Assembly (NCBI GenBank): GCA_963579905.1
Contig: CAUZIZ010000004.1
Coordinates: 8,674 to 72,673, forward strand
Direction: 5' to 3'
DNA length: 64,000 nucleotides
DNA from: CAUZIZ01 sp963579905
GTDB taxonomy: Bacteria; Acidobacteriota; UBA6911; RPQK01; JAJDTT01
The notes under the pieces were generated by a model. It had not been told where the DNA came from and searched no databases. It saw only the letters and a program-made list of their open reading frames with translations. Positions 18,292 to 25,845 of the stretch are shown piece after piece. Both the position numbers and the translations under genes were made by a program. The number at the start of each line of letters is the position of its first letter. The stretch's first letter is position 1.

Positions 18292-18350
18292 CCCGGGCAG
18301 TTTGAAATTTGGTGCTTGGAATTTGGGATTTGTTTGTCTCTTGTCTCTTG
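18205..18350. repeat. Long inverted repeat, 42-base arms, overlapping the aldolase 3' end
   Basis: The left arm at 18205-18246 (starting CAAGAGACAAGAGACAAACA) and the right arm at 18309-18350 (ending TTTGTCTCTTGTCTCTTG) are reverse complements at 40 of 42 positions, with a 62-base loop. The aldolase stop codon (18289-18291) lies in the loop. An RNA copy would form a very stable hairpin and could end transcription. No other copy was seen in this window. Confidence 0.88.
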
Positions 18351-18466
18351 TATCTTCGAACTTTCCGATCCCGTATCACGATTGCAATGAAGCCGGTTTG
18401 GTGAATAATATGCAGCGCACGAGACTTTTTCGGGAGTCTGGTGTCTGAGATTAGGTGCTTTCAACC

Positions 18467-19558
18467 ATGTGGAATCTGATACTTTCTAATATCCGGCAGC
18501 GGCCCACGCGGACCTGCGCCAGCATCCTCGCCGTTTCACTGGGAGTGGTGCTGATTCTCGTCAGCGTCGGACTCTCGTTCGGACAATTCAACGACCAGGC
18601 TGAACGAACTCGTCGGATTGGTGGCGACTTCATGATGCAACCCTCGGGAGCGTCCTTGTTCCTGGGGTTGAACAGCGGAGCCCTGCCGGCAAAGATTCAG
18701 CAGGTAATCGAGCAGGTGGAAGGCGTCCACGCGGCCACACCGGTGCTCGTCAAGTTCGTCAGTGACGGGTTTCAAGCCCTCTTCGGGATAGCCAAAGATA
18801 GCTTCTTGAGGGTCAATGGGGGCCTGGAATTCACTGAAGGAAAACTGTTCGAGGGACCTTTTGAGGTTGTCGTCGACACGATCTACGCGTTAGCAAACAA
18901 GGTCGAGGTAGGGCAGACGATCAACCTTCTCGGCCACGAGTTCTTGATCTCGGGAATCTTCCAAGCGGGAACTGCAGGTAGAGTTCTTGTGCCTCTGGAC
19001 ACCCTACAGGAAATGAACGGAACGCCTGGAAAGGCTACCGTCTTCTTCATCCGTGCCAAACAAGACGTGGCGATCGAAGTAGTCGAGGCCAAACTCGAGG
19101 AGCATTTCGAGAAATACAAAATCTCACGAACCCAAGAGCTCGAGGAGCTCCTTGCCAGCAGTGCGCCTGCGTTTCAGGAATTCAAGGCAGCGCTCGTCTT
19201 CATGTCAGTAGCAATCAGTTTTCTGGTAACGCTTCTGGCAATGTACAGCACCATCGTCGAGCGGACGCGCGAGATAGGGATCCTAAAATCGCTGGGCGCT
19301 TCGAGGAATTATATCGTCCAGCTCATCGTCAGGGAATCGCTGATGGTGTGCCTGTTTGGCGTCATTGCCGGCTTCATCTTGACGGCTATCTTGACCTCGC
19401 TGATCACGGCCCGTTTTCCCACTGTTCCAGTGAATATACCGCAGGTCTGGGTCTTCATATCGGTCGTGGTCGCATTCGCTGGAGGGATTCTCGGCGCTCT
19501 CTACCCCGCCATCAAGGCAGCCAAGTTGGATCCGGTGAAAGCATTGGGATACGAGTGA
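18467..19558 (+). CDS. ABC transporter permease, MacB/FtsX type
   Basis: The product starts with ATG at 18467 (MWNLILSNIRQRPTRT), 363 residues; an in-frame GTG at 18455 is the alternative. It has an N-terminal membrane helix (ILAVSLGVVLILVSVGLSF), a periplasmic MacB-core-like domain of about 190 residues, and three C-terminal helices of the FtsX domain, including the family's cytoplasmic signature TREIGILKSLGASRNYI and a GILGALYPAIKAAKLDPVKALGYE ending. These permeases export or extract molecules, often lipoproteins or antimicrobial compounds, with a separate ATPase. No ATPase or second permease is next to it, which is unusual. Confidence 0.9.
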   Translation: MWNLILSNIRQRPTRTCASILAVSLGVVLILVSVGLSFGQFNDQAERTRRIGGDFMMQPSGASLFLGLNSGALPAKIQQVIEQVEGVHAATPVLVKFVSDGFQALFGIAKDSFLRVNGGLEFTEGKLFEGPFEVVVDTIYALANKVEVGQTINLLGHEFLISGIFQAGTAGRVLVPLDTLQEMNGTPGKATVFFIRAKQDVAIEVVEAKLEEHFEKYKISRTQELEELLASSAPAFQEFKAALVFMSVAISFLVTLLAMYSTIVERTREIGILKSLGASRNYIVQLIVRESLMVCLFGVIAGFILTAILTSLITARFPTVPVNIPQVWVFISVVVAFAGGILGALYPAIKAAKLDPVKALGYE

Positions 19559-19713
19559 TCCCGAGACAACGTCACTGCGGTTGAACCGAACAGTTCCGGT
19601 GGGGCTTAAACCGTCGATGCAGTTTCCGACTGGGGAATAGTGCAGGTTTAGAGAAGAATTATCGATACTCGCCTGATATTCCCAGACATCAGGCCAGGAA
19701 GGAGGACGCAAGC

Positions 19714-20715
19714 ATGCGGCGATCATTTCCGATCCTTGTGCTATTCGGGTTCGCAATTGTGTGGCTGCAGACTGCCGAAGCAATCGCTCAGGAGAAGGGG
19801 ACTAGAGACAGTGGGCTTCAGGGGCAAGCACCGAAGACCATTGAACTCACCCGGGGAAGGTACTATCGGTTCGAGGTCCAGAAACTGAGCCCGCTTGTTT
19901 CTGTGGTGCTGATAAAGCAATGGGTCTTCGGCGAAGATTTCCCAGCTGGATTGCTGGAAAAGATAAAGGCGAATTCAGGTTTCAAGAAGTCCACACTTCC
20001 CGTCTTCACCAACCAGAACGGCGGACACGAACCAGATAGCGGCTACATCCGGTGGCGGGCCAGGGAGGGCGAGTCGAGGAGTCCAGAAGCCCTGTTGTGG
20101 TACCTCAATGGAGAGATCAAGGAACTCGTACTGTACGTGGACCTGGCACTGGATCACTCTCTGGCTGAGGGTCAACCTAAGATACAGACCTCGTTCGGCC
20201 CACTCCGAATCTCCGCAGATCTCAAGATGTCTCTGCTTTCGGGCGTCGGATATGACGACATCGAACTTCCAGACCAGAGTCGCGGCCCCTCTTTGATTGA
20301 GGTGAAAAATAGTCTGCACGCCAGTTTCTCGGGCAGCCTGAGCGATCAGTCGAGCCAGTCGATCAGAACGACGGATACGCTATTCTCCGGCGAGATGAAT
20401 GAAATGCTGGAGCGGTTGAGGCAAGTTGTTTTCAGCAACGACAGCCATCACGGCATCACGCTGGGCTGGCTCGGCTACCAGCAACTGAAACATGGTCTGG
20501 TCTTCTTGAACCGAGAGAAAACGGTGGAGTTCGAGTACGCGATTAGCGGCGACGCTTTTCCGCTGCTGCTTATTCGGCGTCAACTCCGGCAGAATGGTTG
20601 GCCCTTGGTTCTGCGCGGAAAAGAGTACGTGGGCCGTTCCGAGGATGGATTGCATGTCTTTCGACCCGTGGAATGCACACTGTCCCGGATCAGCGAAGAA
20701 GGATCCGATTTCTAG
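19714..20715 (+). CDS. Exported protein of unknown function
   Basis: The 333-residue product starts at an ATG preceded by AAGGAGGA and has a signal peptide (ILVLFGFAIVWLQTAEAIAQ). The mature part is polar with many beta-strand-like stretches (YYRFEVQKLSPLVSVVLIKQWVF) and no cysteine-rich or catalytic motif that I can name. The next gene starts 10 bases after its stop, so the two probably form one transcript. The function is unknown. Confidence 0.75.
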   Translation: MRRSFPILVLFGFAIVWLQTAEAIAQEKGTRDSGLQGQAPKTIELTRGRYYRFEVQKLSPLVSVVLIKQWVFGEDFPAGLLEKIKANSGFKKSTLPVFTNQNGGHEPDSGYIRWRAREGESRSPEALLWYLNGEIKELVLYVDLALDHSLAEGQPKIQTSFGPLRISADLKMSLLSGVGYDDIELPDQSRGPSLIEVKNSLHASFSGSLSDQSSQSIRTTDTLFSGEMNEMLERLRQVVFSNDSHHGITLGWLGYQQLKHGLVFLNREKTVEFEYAISGDAFPLLLIRRQLRQNGWPLVLRGKEYVGRSEDGLHVFRPVECTLSRISEEGSDF

Positions 20716-20725
20716 AGATAGCTTC

Positions 20726-21561
20726 ATGCTTCGATCATCCGTCCTCCTTGCGGTCTGGCTGCTGACGGTTTCGCCCCCAGCTATGGGACAGCAGACTTCA
20801 GATGCCTCCAGAAAACTGACCATCCTCACGACTCCTGAGGGAATCCGGTATGGACTGGTGGGAAATCACGACACGACCCCAGCACCGACTCTCTTCGTTT
20901 TCGCTGGCGGGATCGAGACCAGTCTGACACACCCCATTTACAGTCAGGCATGCAACATATTGAGAAAAAAGGGCGCCCTCTGCGTCTCCCTGGACCTGCC
21001 CTGCCACGGGAAAGACATCCGTCCCGGCGAACCGGAGGGCTTGAAGGGATGGCGCCACCGGGTCGACCAGGGTGAGGATCCCATGGAGGATCTGGTGGCG
21101 CGGGCTTCGAGTGTGTTGGATAGCCTCATTGCCGAAGGCCTCTCGGACCCAAAGCACGTTCTGGCCTCGGGCACCTCTCGAGGAGGCTACGCCGCAATGC
21201 AGTTGGCCGCTCACGATCAGCGGGTTGGCTCGGTCGCGCCTTTGCCCCGGTGACGGATCTGCGTGCTTTGAGTGAGTTTGATGGCTTCAAAAAAGGGGCG
21301 TTGGCGCGACCTCTGGGACTGATTGAATACGCCGACAAATTGGCGGGACGCAACCTCTGGCTGATCATCGGTGATCGGGACAATCGGGTCAGCACTCAGC
21401 ATGCCGTCGACCTGGCTCTCGAGGTTTCACGGAGATCAGCACAAAAGGCGCTCACAACGCGGGTCGAGCTCCACCTGGAACCAATAGAGGGTCATCAGGT
21501 CCTGGAAGGGGCCTATCAGAGAGCCGAAAAATGGCTACTGGATCAGGCGGGAATCGAGTAG
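20726..21561 (+). pseudogene. Exported alpha/beta hydrolase, frameshifted
   Basis: From the ATG at 20726 the frame gives a signal peptide (VLLAVWLLTVSPPAMGQ) and an alpha/beta hydrolase with the nucleophile elbow ASGTSRGGYAA (GxSxG). At about 21235 one base is missing: inserting a G after GTCGCG restores VGSVAAFAPVTDLRALSEF and joins the downstream frame, which carries the acid/His part (LIIGDRDNRVSTQHA, EGHQVLEGA) to 21561. A single one-base deletion is the only lesion, so this is either a very young pseudogene or an assembly error. The active enzyme would be a periplasmic esterase or peptidase-like hydrolase. Confidence 0.85.
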
Positions 21562-21612
21562 AGTGGCGGTGGTCTCCAGGCCGCCGTCCGTCGAGCCGAA
21601 GAACTTAAAAAG
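21562..21612 (+). repeat. R4 repeat copy
   Basis: The block GTGGCGGTGGTCTCCAGGCC followed by GCCGTCCGTCGAGCCGAAG is shared with 44989-45054 (same orientation) and with 111-172 and 33772-33842 (inverted). It begins exactly at the stop codon of the hydrolase gene. Confidence 0.7.
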
Positions 21613-21627
21613 AGAAGGACTTTGGAG

Positions 21628-21730
21628 TTCGCATGTTCGGTGTTCTGCGGTTCTTGATTTAGCCTTCCTTCCTGGCTCTGGAAAAGGAAACCGGCGGAAA
21701 GGCTGAACCGTAAAATGTCGAACAAGCGAA
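21628..21730. repeat. R3 long hairpin element, copy 1
   Basis: A 26-base left arm (21628-21653, starting TTCGCATGTTCGGTGTTCTG) pairs with a 26-base right arm (21705-21730, ending TGTCGAACAAGCGAA). The interior contains a second hairpin (AGCCTT ... AAGGCT). A second copy with diverged sequence but the same architecture is at 50563-50659. Conserved pairing with compensating changes suggests selection for structure or a mobile hairpin. Confidence 0.85.
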
Positions 21731-21909
21731 TTTCGAAGGAGAACCTCTTGTCCCTTAGGAGTTCCCGCTGAATGCAGGCGAGGGTCTCAAGACCTGGCTT
21801 CGAGTACCAGGTTTCTTTCCTGTACGATCCGGGGGAACCGGAGGCGCCGCTAGTAAAGTTTGTCTGAAGTTCTTCGTTAAATTTAAGTTAAGTTTTAAAC
21901 AGTGATCTA

Positions 21910-21966
21910 TAGGATGGGCACTTTTGCCCGTCAGTATTCTCGACGGGCAGGAGTGCCCGTCCTACA
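21910..21966. repeat. R1 REPIN-like palindrome
   Basis: TAGGATGGGCACTTTTGCCC is followed, after a short spacer, by the inverted GGGCAGGAGTGCCCGTCCTA. Each half is itself a GGGCA/TGCCC hairpin, the layout of a REP doublet (REPIN). Full copies also lie at 25691, 33686 and 57072, and half copies at 48292 and 53635. The stretch 21731-22044 otherwise holds AT-rich DNA shared with 53560-53640 and the R6 copy, and no gene. Confidence 0.85.
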
Positions 21967-22010
21967 ACAGACACACCGCTTGTTGGTCTGAGGCTCTGCC
22001 TCACTAGCCA
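21967..22010 (+). repeat. R6 short repeat, copy 2
   Basis: ACACACCGCTTGTTGGTCTG followed by AGGCTCTGCCTCACTAGCC matches 13289-13328 with few changes. Here it directly abuts the R1 palindrome and lies 34 bases before the lipocalin-like gene. Confidence 0.7.
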
Positions 22011-22044
22011 CAAACATCGATAACAGCACTAGAAGGATGGACAA

Positions 22045-22473
22045 ATGGCAACGAACCCACTGATTGGAACCTGGAGACTGATTTCCTACGAGGCCCGAAC
22101 AGGAGATGGCGCTGTAAGCTATCCCCTGGGAAAGAACCCAAGCGGATTCATTCTGTATTCCGAGGACGGATACATGTCGGTGACCATGATGAGTGCCAAT
22201 CGAACCAACTATGCCTCTAGTGATTTGAGGGCTGGGACACCCGAGGAAAAGCTTGCGGCCGCCGAGACCTATCTTTCCTACAGTGGCAGGTATACGTTTG
22301 AGGGAGATCGGGTGCTCCACCATGTGGAGGTTTCCTTTTTTCCCAATCGAGTTGGGACGACCCAGGTCCGTCACTTGACATTGTCGGGCAACACAGTGAC
22401 TCTGAGGACACCTGCCATGCTCATCAGTGGAGAACAACAAACAGCCGAGCTGGTGTGGCAGCGCGCGGGGTAG
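22045..22473 (+). CDS. Lipocalin-like domain protein
   Basis: The 142-residue product has the opening MATNPLIGTWRLISYE (the GxW motif of lipocalin-like folds), GFILYSEDGYMSV, a YSGRYTFEGDRVLHHVEVS strand pair and ends with a TAELVWQRA strand. This is the Lipocalin_5 (PF13924) pattern, a small beta-barrel of unknown ligand. There is no signal peptide, so it is probably cytoplasmic. The next gene begins 10 bases after its stop, indicating co-transcription with the ArsC-like candidate selenoprotein. Confidence 0.88.
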   Translation: MATNPLIGTWRLISYEARTGDGAVSYPLGKNPSGFILYSEDGYMSVTMMSANRTNYASSDLRAGTPEEKLAAAETYLSYSGRYTFEGDRVLHHVEVSFFPNRVGTTQVRHLTLSGNTVTLRTPAMLISGEQQTAELVWQRAG

Positions 22474-22483
22474 GAGGCAAGAA

Positions 22484-22834
22484 ATGCTCGAACTGATTTG
22501 TCGCAAAACCTGAGGGACCTGTCGCAAGGCGGTCGCCTTGTTGGAAGAAAAGGGGATCGACTACCGATACCGGGAATATACCGAAGAGCCTTTGAGCGAA
22601 AAGGAAATCCGAGAGACTCTCTCACTCTTGGGAGTACCTCCCAGAGAAGTTCTACGCCGCAACGATCGTGCCTTCCGAGAGCAGGGTCTGAGCGGCACCG
22701 AAAGCGACAGTTTCCTGATCCAGAAGATGGCCGAGCATCCTACCCTTCTGCAACGACCCATTGGAGTCCTGGCAGGCAAGGCTGTGCTAGGGCGGCCCCC
22801 AGAGCGCCTGCTCGACCTGGTGTTGCAGGATTGA
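22484..22834 (+). CDS. ArsC/Spx-family thioredoxin-fold protein; candidate selenoprotein with in-frame UGA at the catalytic position
   Basis: A perfect AGGAGG lies 6 bases before ATG 22484. The frame reads MLELICRKT, TGA at 22511-22513, then GTCRKAVALLEEKGIDYRY, EPLSEKEIRETLSLLGVPPR, and ends RPIGVLAGKAVLGRPPERLL at 22834. It is a complete 116-residue ArsC-like domain with one internal TGA. In Spx and many ArsC proteins the active site is C-x-x-C at residues 10 and 13; here residue 10 is the UGA and residue 13 is Cys, giving U-x-x-C. No other lesion exists in the frame. A hairpin with GGUC loop follows (see the SECIS entry). The likely role is a thiol/selenol redox enzyme (arsenate-reductase-like or Spx-like). 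The alternative is a nonsense mutation; sel genes are not visible in this window. Confidence 0.78.
22525..22540 (+). promoter_or_regulatory. Putative bacterial SECIS hairpin
   Basis: CAAGGC (22525-22530), loop GGTC, GCCTTG (22535-22540) make a perfect 6-bp stem. The loop starts 17 nt after the UGA. Bacterial SECIS elements lie inside the coding region just downstream of UGA, with the apical loop about 16-37 nt away and a G in the first loop positions; the E. coli fdhF element also presents GGUC, 18 nt after its UGA. The hairpin could be a chance product of the codons AAG GCG GTC GCC TTG. Confidence 0.6.
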
Positions 22835-22911
22835 GGCAGGATTGAGGGTAGAAACAGTAGTATTCGTCCCTAGACATCGTAGCTGTGCATTCAGGATCGG
22901 AGGGAGACAAG

Positions 22912-24006
22912 ATGAATCGAGCTGGACTCCTCGTTTTGGGATTGATTTTCGCTTTGACTACTCCGGCCTTGCCTGCCGGCGCCTTGGACACACTCAACCA
23001 GGGAAAGGTGGAACTCCAGTCAGCCGGGGCTCTGGCCTTCGGTCCCAAAGGGATCCTCTTCGTCGGTGACTCGACGGCGGCCGTCATCTGGGCCCTTGAT
23101 ACGTCGGACCGTAGCAAGCGCGCGCCCGTCGCAATCAATCTGAGTGGAATTGACTCCAAGCTCGCCGCTTTGCTGGGCACCTCTCGGGACCAGGTCTTAA
23201 TCAATGACATGGCCGTCAATCCGCTCTCCCACAACGCCTACCTTTCCGTCTCCCGAGGCCGGGGACCCAAGGCGGATCCGCTTCTGTTTCGGGTTGACGC
23301 TGCCGAAAAGCTGAGTGAGCTGAAACTCGACAGCATAGGACACTCCAAGATCTCACTCCCGAATGCTCCAGATCCCCAGGCGAAAAATCGCCGAGGTCAC
23401 AGTCTTCGTCAAGAGGCGATTACCGACCTGGCCTTTGTGAATGATCAGGTTATCGTGGCTGGACTCTCCAACGAGGAGTTCGCCTCGAATCTGAGGTCGC
23501 TCGACTTCCCTTTCTCCTCCGCTAACGCAGGAACCAGCGTCGAAATCTTTCACGGTGCTCATGGGAAATTCGAAACCAATTCTCCGGTACGCACTTTTGT
23601 CCCCTTCGAGATCAAGACCGAGCCACACATCCTGGCGGCATATACCTGCACACCCCTCGTCAAGTTTCCCATGTCCGCTCTTACCCCGGGAACCAAGGTT
23701 GTCGGAACCACGATTGCGGAGCTGGGCAACCGTAATCGTCCCTTGGACATGGTCGTGTACAGCAAAGGGGGAAAAGACTTCGTCCTGATGAACAACAGCA
23801 GCCGCGGCGTCATGAAGCTCCCCACCGGGAACCTCGACTCTTTCGGCGGAATCACTCAGAAGACAGGGATTTCCGGGGCTCCCTACGAGACGATTTCGGG
23901 GCTGGAAGGCGTCAAGCAGCTCGACCGGCTTGACGAATCCAACGCCCTGTTGCTGCTACAGACAGACGACGGGCCGGTTGACCTTAAGACTATTGCCTTT
24001 CCGTAG
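22912..24006 (+). CDS. Secreted propeller-like protein of unknown function
   Basis: The start is the ATG at 22912 (MNRAGLLVLGLIFALTTPAL), preceded by GGAGGGAG; residues 1-24 form a signal peptide. The 364-residue body has repeated short strands typical of beta-propellers (LAFGPKGILFVGDSTAAVIWALD, ITDLAFVNDQVIVAGLSNEEF, LDMVVYSKGGKDFVLMNNSS). No catalytic motif is recognised. It begins a run of same-strand secreted proteins reaching 31752. Confidence 0.75.
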   Translation: MNRAGLLVLGLIFALTTPALPAGALDTLNQGKVELQSAGALAFGPKGILFVGDSTAAVIWALDTSDRSKRAPVAINLSGIDSKLAALLGTSRDQVLINDMAVNPLSHNAYLSVSRGRGPKADPLLFRVDAAEKLSELKLDSIGHSKISLPNAPDPQAKNRRGHSLRQEAITDLAFVNDQVIVAGLSNEEFASNLRSLDFPFSSANAGTSVEIFHGAHGKFETNSPVRTFVPFEIKTEPHILAAYTCTPLVKFPMSALTPGTKVVGTTIAELGNRNRPLDMVVYSKGGKDFVLMNNSSRGVMKLPTGNLDSFGGITQKTGISGAPYETISGLEGVKQLDRLDESNALLLLQTDDGPVDLKTIAFP

Positions 24007-24027
24007 CCAGCTCCACTAGGGCGCAAA

Positions 24028-25239
24028 GTGTCGAGTTCGCCATCGCGTCCCACAGGGCCATTGGAAGTAGCAAGAGGGGGATCTCCTCTTCGTGTTCCCA
24101 CCCTTCTTCTGCTCACCCTGTGCCTGTGCCCGTCCCAGCAACTGTCTGGCAAGGAGCCTTCCACCCGAGTCATCCTGGAGTCAGCTGAAGGAAGATCATA
24201 CTTCAGAGTAGTGGGGCTGGATGGCTGGAATCTGGACTCTCTTTCCGATGAGGATCTGGCGTTACTTTTTGCCGTCTACGTGGGGACGTCCTCCGCTGAA
24301 CTTCCTCCCTTGCTCGGATCCCATTCCCTGGAAAACGGTAGTCTGATATTCAGACCGCGATTCCCGCTCCAACCAGGGCTTCACTATCAGACCATCTTCG
24401 ACCCTGGGGCACTGAATCCAGGGGTTCGCGCCGGCGTATCCGAGTCGAACCGGATAACGACCAACTTTGACATCCCCAAACGGATCGCTTCCGAAGCAAC
24501 GACCGTAGAGGCTGTGTATCCTTCCACCAACCGGGTTCCGGAGAATCTCCTGAAATTCTATTTGTACTTCTCTGCCCCCATGAGTCGAGGCCAGGTCTAT
24601 CGCTTTGTGCGCCTTTTTGACGAATCCGACCGGGTCGTGGAGACACCTTTTCTGGAAATCGAGCAAGAGCTCTGGGACTCCGACCAACGCAGGCTGACCC
24701 TCTTCATCGATCCTGGGAGAATCAAGAGAGGCCTGCTGCCTCTTGAGGAGGTCGGCACGGCCTTGGTAGCGGGAAAGCAGTACCGGATGGTTATCGAGCA
24801 GAAATGGCCCGACGCTCGAGAAGAACAACTCAACAAGTCCTTTGAAAAGACCTTCACTGTAGGGCCACCGGATCGGGCGCCGCTCGATCCTCAAAGCTGG
24901 AGTCTGGAAGAGCCGCGAGCCCATAGCCGAGAGCCGCTTTGCGTGAAATTCGACGAACCCCTGGACTATGCCCTGCTGCTCCGACTGCTACAGGTGGTCG
25001 AGCCTGGAGGGACTTCGGTCCCAGGCGCAGCCGTAGTCTCCAACAAGGAACGGCTCTGGTGCTTCCAACCCGATGAGCCCTGGCCGGGGGGCGAATTCTA
25101 CCTTTCGATCAGCACCGCGCTAGAGGACCTCGCCGGAAATAAGATCGGACGGCCCTTCGACGTGGATGTCTTCGAGCAGGTTGAAGACCGAATCGTGGAC
25201 AAGCGCACACGGCTTCCTTTTCGAATAGCGAAGGACTGA
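24028..25239 (+). CDS. Exported protein with SbsA/Ig-like domains, unknown function
   Basis: A GTG at 24028 gives 403 residues with a hydrophobic export segment near residues 24-40 (VPTLLLLTLCLCPSQQLSG). The rest is all-beta and Pro-rich. Stretches such as TTVEAVYPSTNRVPENLLKFYLYFSAPMSRG and the later LCVKFDEPLDYALLLRLLQV resemble the bacterial Ig-like (SbsA/Big_5) pattern, in which each domain starts with a 'values, then extremes' strand set. It lies 21 bases after the previous stop and 7 bases before the next gene, so it is in an operon with both. Confidence 0.72.
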   Translation: MSSSPSRPTGPLEVARGGSPLRVPTLLLLTLCLCPSQQLSGKEPSTRVILESAEGRSYFRVVGLDGWNLDSLSDEDLALLFAVYVGTSSAELPPLLGSHSLENGSLIFRPRFPLQPGLHYQTIFDPGALNPGVRAGVSESNRITTNFDIPKRIASEATTVEAVYPSTNRVPENLLKFYLYFSAPMSRGQVYRFVRLFDESDRVVETPFLEIEQELWDSDQRRLTLFIDPGRIKRGLLPLEEVGTALVAGKQYRMVIEQKWPDAREEQLNKSFEKTFTVGPPDRAPLDPQSWSLEEPRAHSREPLCVKFDEPLDYALLLRLLQVVEPGGTSVPGAAVVSNKERLWCFQPDEPWPGGEFYLSISTALEDLAGNKIGRPFDVDVFEQVEDRIVDKRTRLPFRIAKD

Positions 25240-25246
25240 TCTTCGG

Positions 25247-25633
25247 ATGTACATCCTTCTAGATACCCTTCTTTCTCTCCTCCACTGGCTCCTGATCGTC
25301 TTCGTCCTGACGGGCTGGGCCATGAAGCGGACCCGAAAAGCTCACTTGACCCTGCTGGGCCTGACAGTATTCTCCTGGCTTGGATTGGGTTACTGGCTTG
25401 GGTTTGGCTACTGTCTCCTCACAGACTGGCATTGGCAGGTCAAGCGGAATCTTGGGCAATCTGGCTTGCCCAGTTCCTACGTCAAATACTGTCTCGACTC
25501 AGCGACCGATTTGGATTGGGACGCGTTCCTTGTCGACTCATCCGTGACCGGGCTTGGTCTTGCCGCCCTCAGCCTGAACCTGATCGCGAAAAAGCTAGAA
25601 TCTTCCGAATCGTTCCCAGCACCAGCACCTTGA
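25247..25633 (+). CDS. Small membrane protein, DUF2784-like
   Basis: The 128-residue product has three or four hydrophobic helices: LLDTLLSLLHWLLIVFVLTGW, HLTLLGLTVFSWLGLGYWLG and a C-terminal GLGLAALSLNLIA. A conserved-looking GYCLLTDWHWQVKRNLG segment lies between the second and third. The H...G...W...H pattern and the C-x-LT-x-W motif resemble DUF2784, whose role is unknown. It starts 7 bases after the previous gene. Confidence 0.7.
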   Translation: MYILLDTLLSLLHWLLIVFVLTGWAMKRTRKAHLTLLGLTVFSWLGLGYWLGFGYCLLTDWHWQVKRNLGQSGLPSSYVKYCLDSATDLDWDAFLVDSSVTGLGLAALSLNLIAKKLESSESFPAPAP

Positions 25634-25690
25634 TGGCTTCGATCGCATCGTTGTTCTGTCTTGCGGCGCGTCGTGGAGGATTGCAAATAG

Positions 25691-25746
25691 TAGGATGGGC
25701 ACTCTTGCCCGTCAAGAAAACCGACGGACAGGAGTGCCCATCCTAC
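25691..25746. repeat. R1 REPIN-like palindrome
   Basis: TAGGATGGGCACTCTTGCCC then the inverted GGACAGGAGTGCCCATCCTA. It sits between the DUF2784-like gene and the PPC-domain gene and may mark the end of the upstream transcript. Confidence 0.85.
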
Positions 25747-25845
25747 GCTGTTTGAACGCTTGCGGATCTCAAACGGGCTGGCGTGATAGGACCAAGGAAG
25801 GTATACTCTTGGTCTGTAACTTTGATGTTCACAGTTCAAGTTTCA

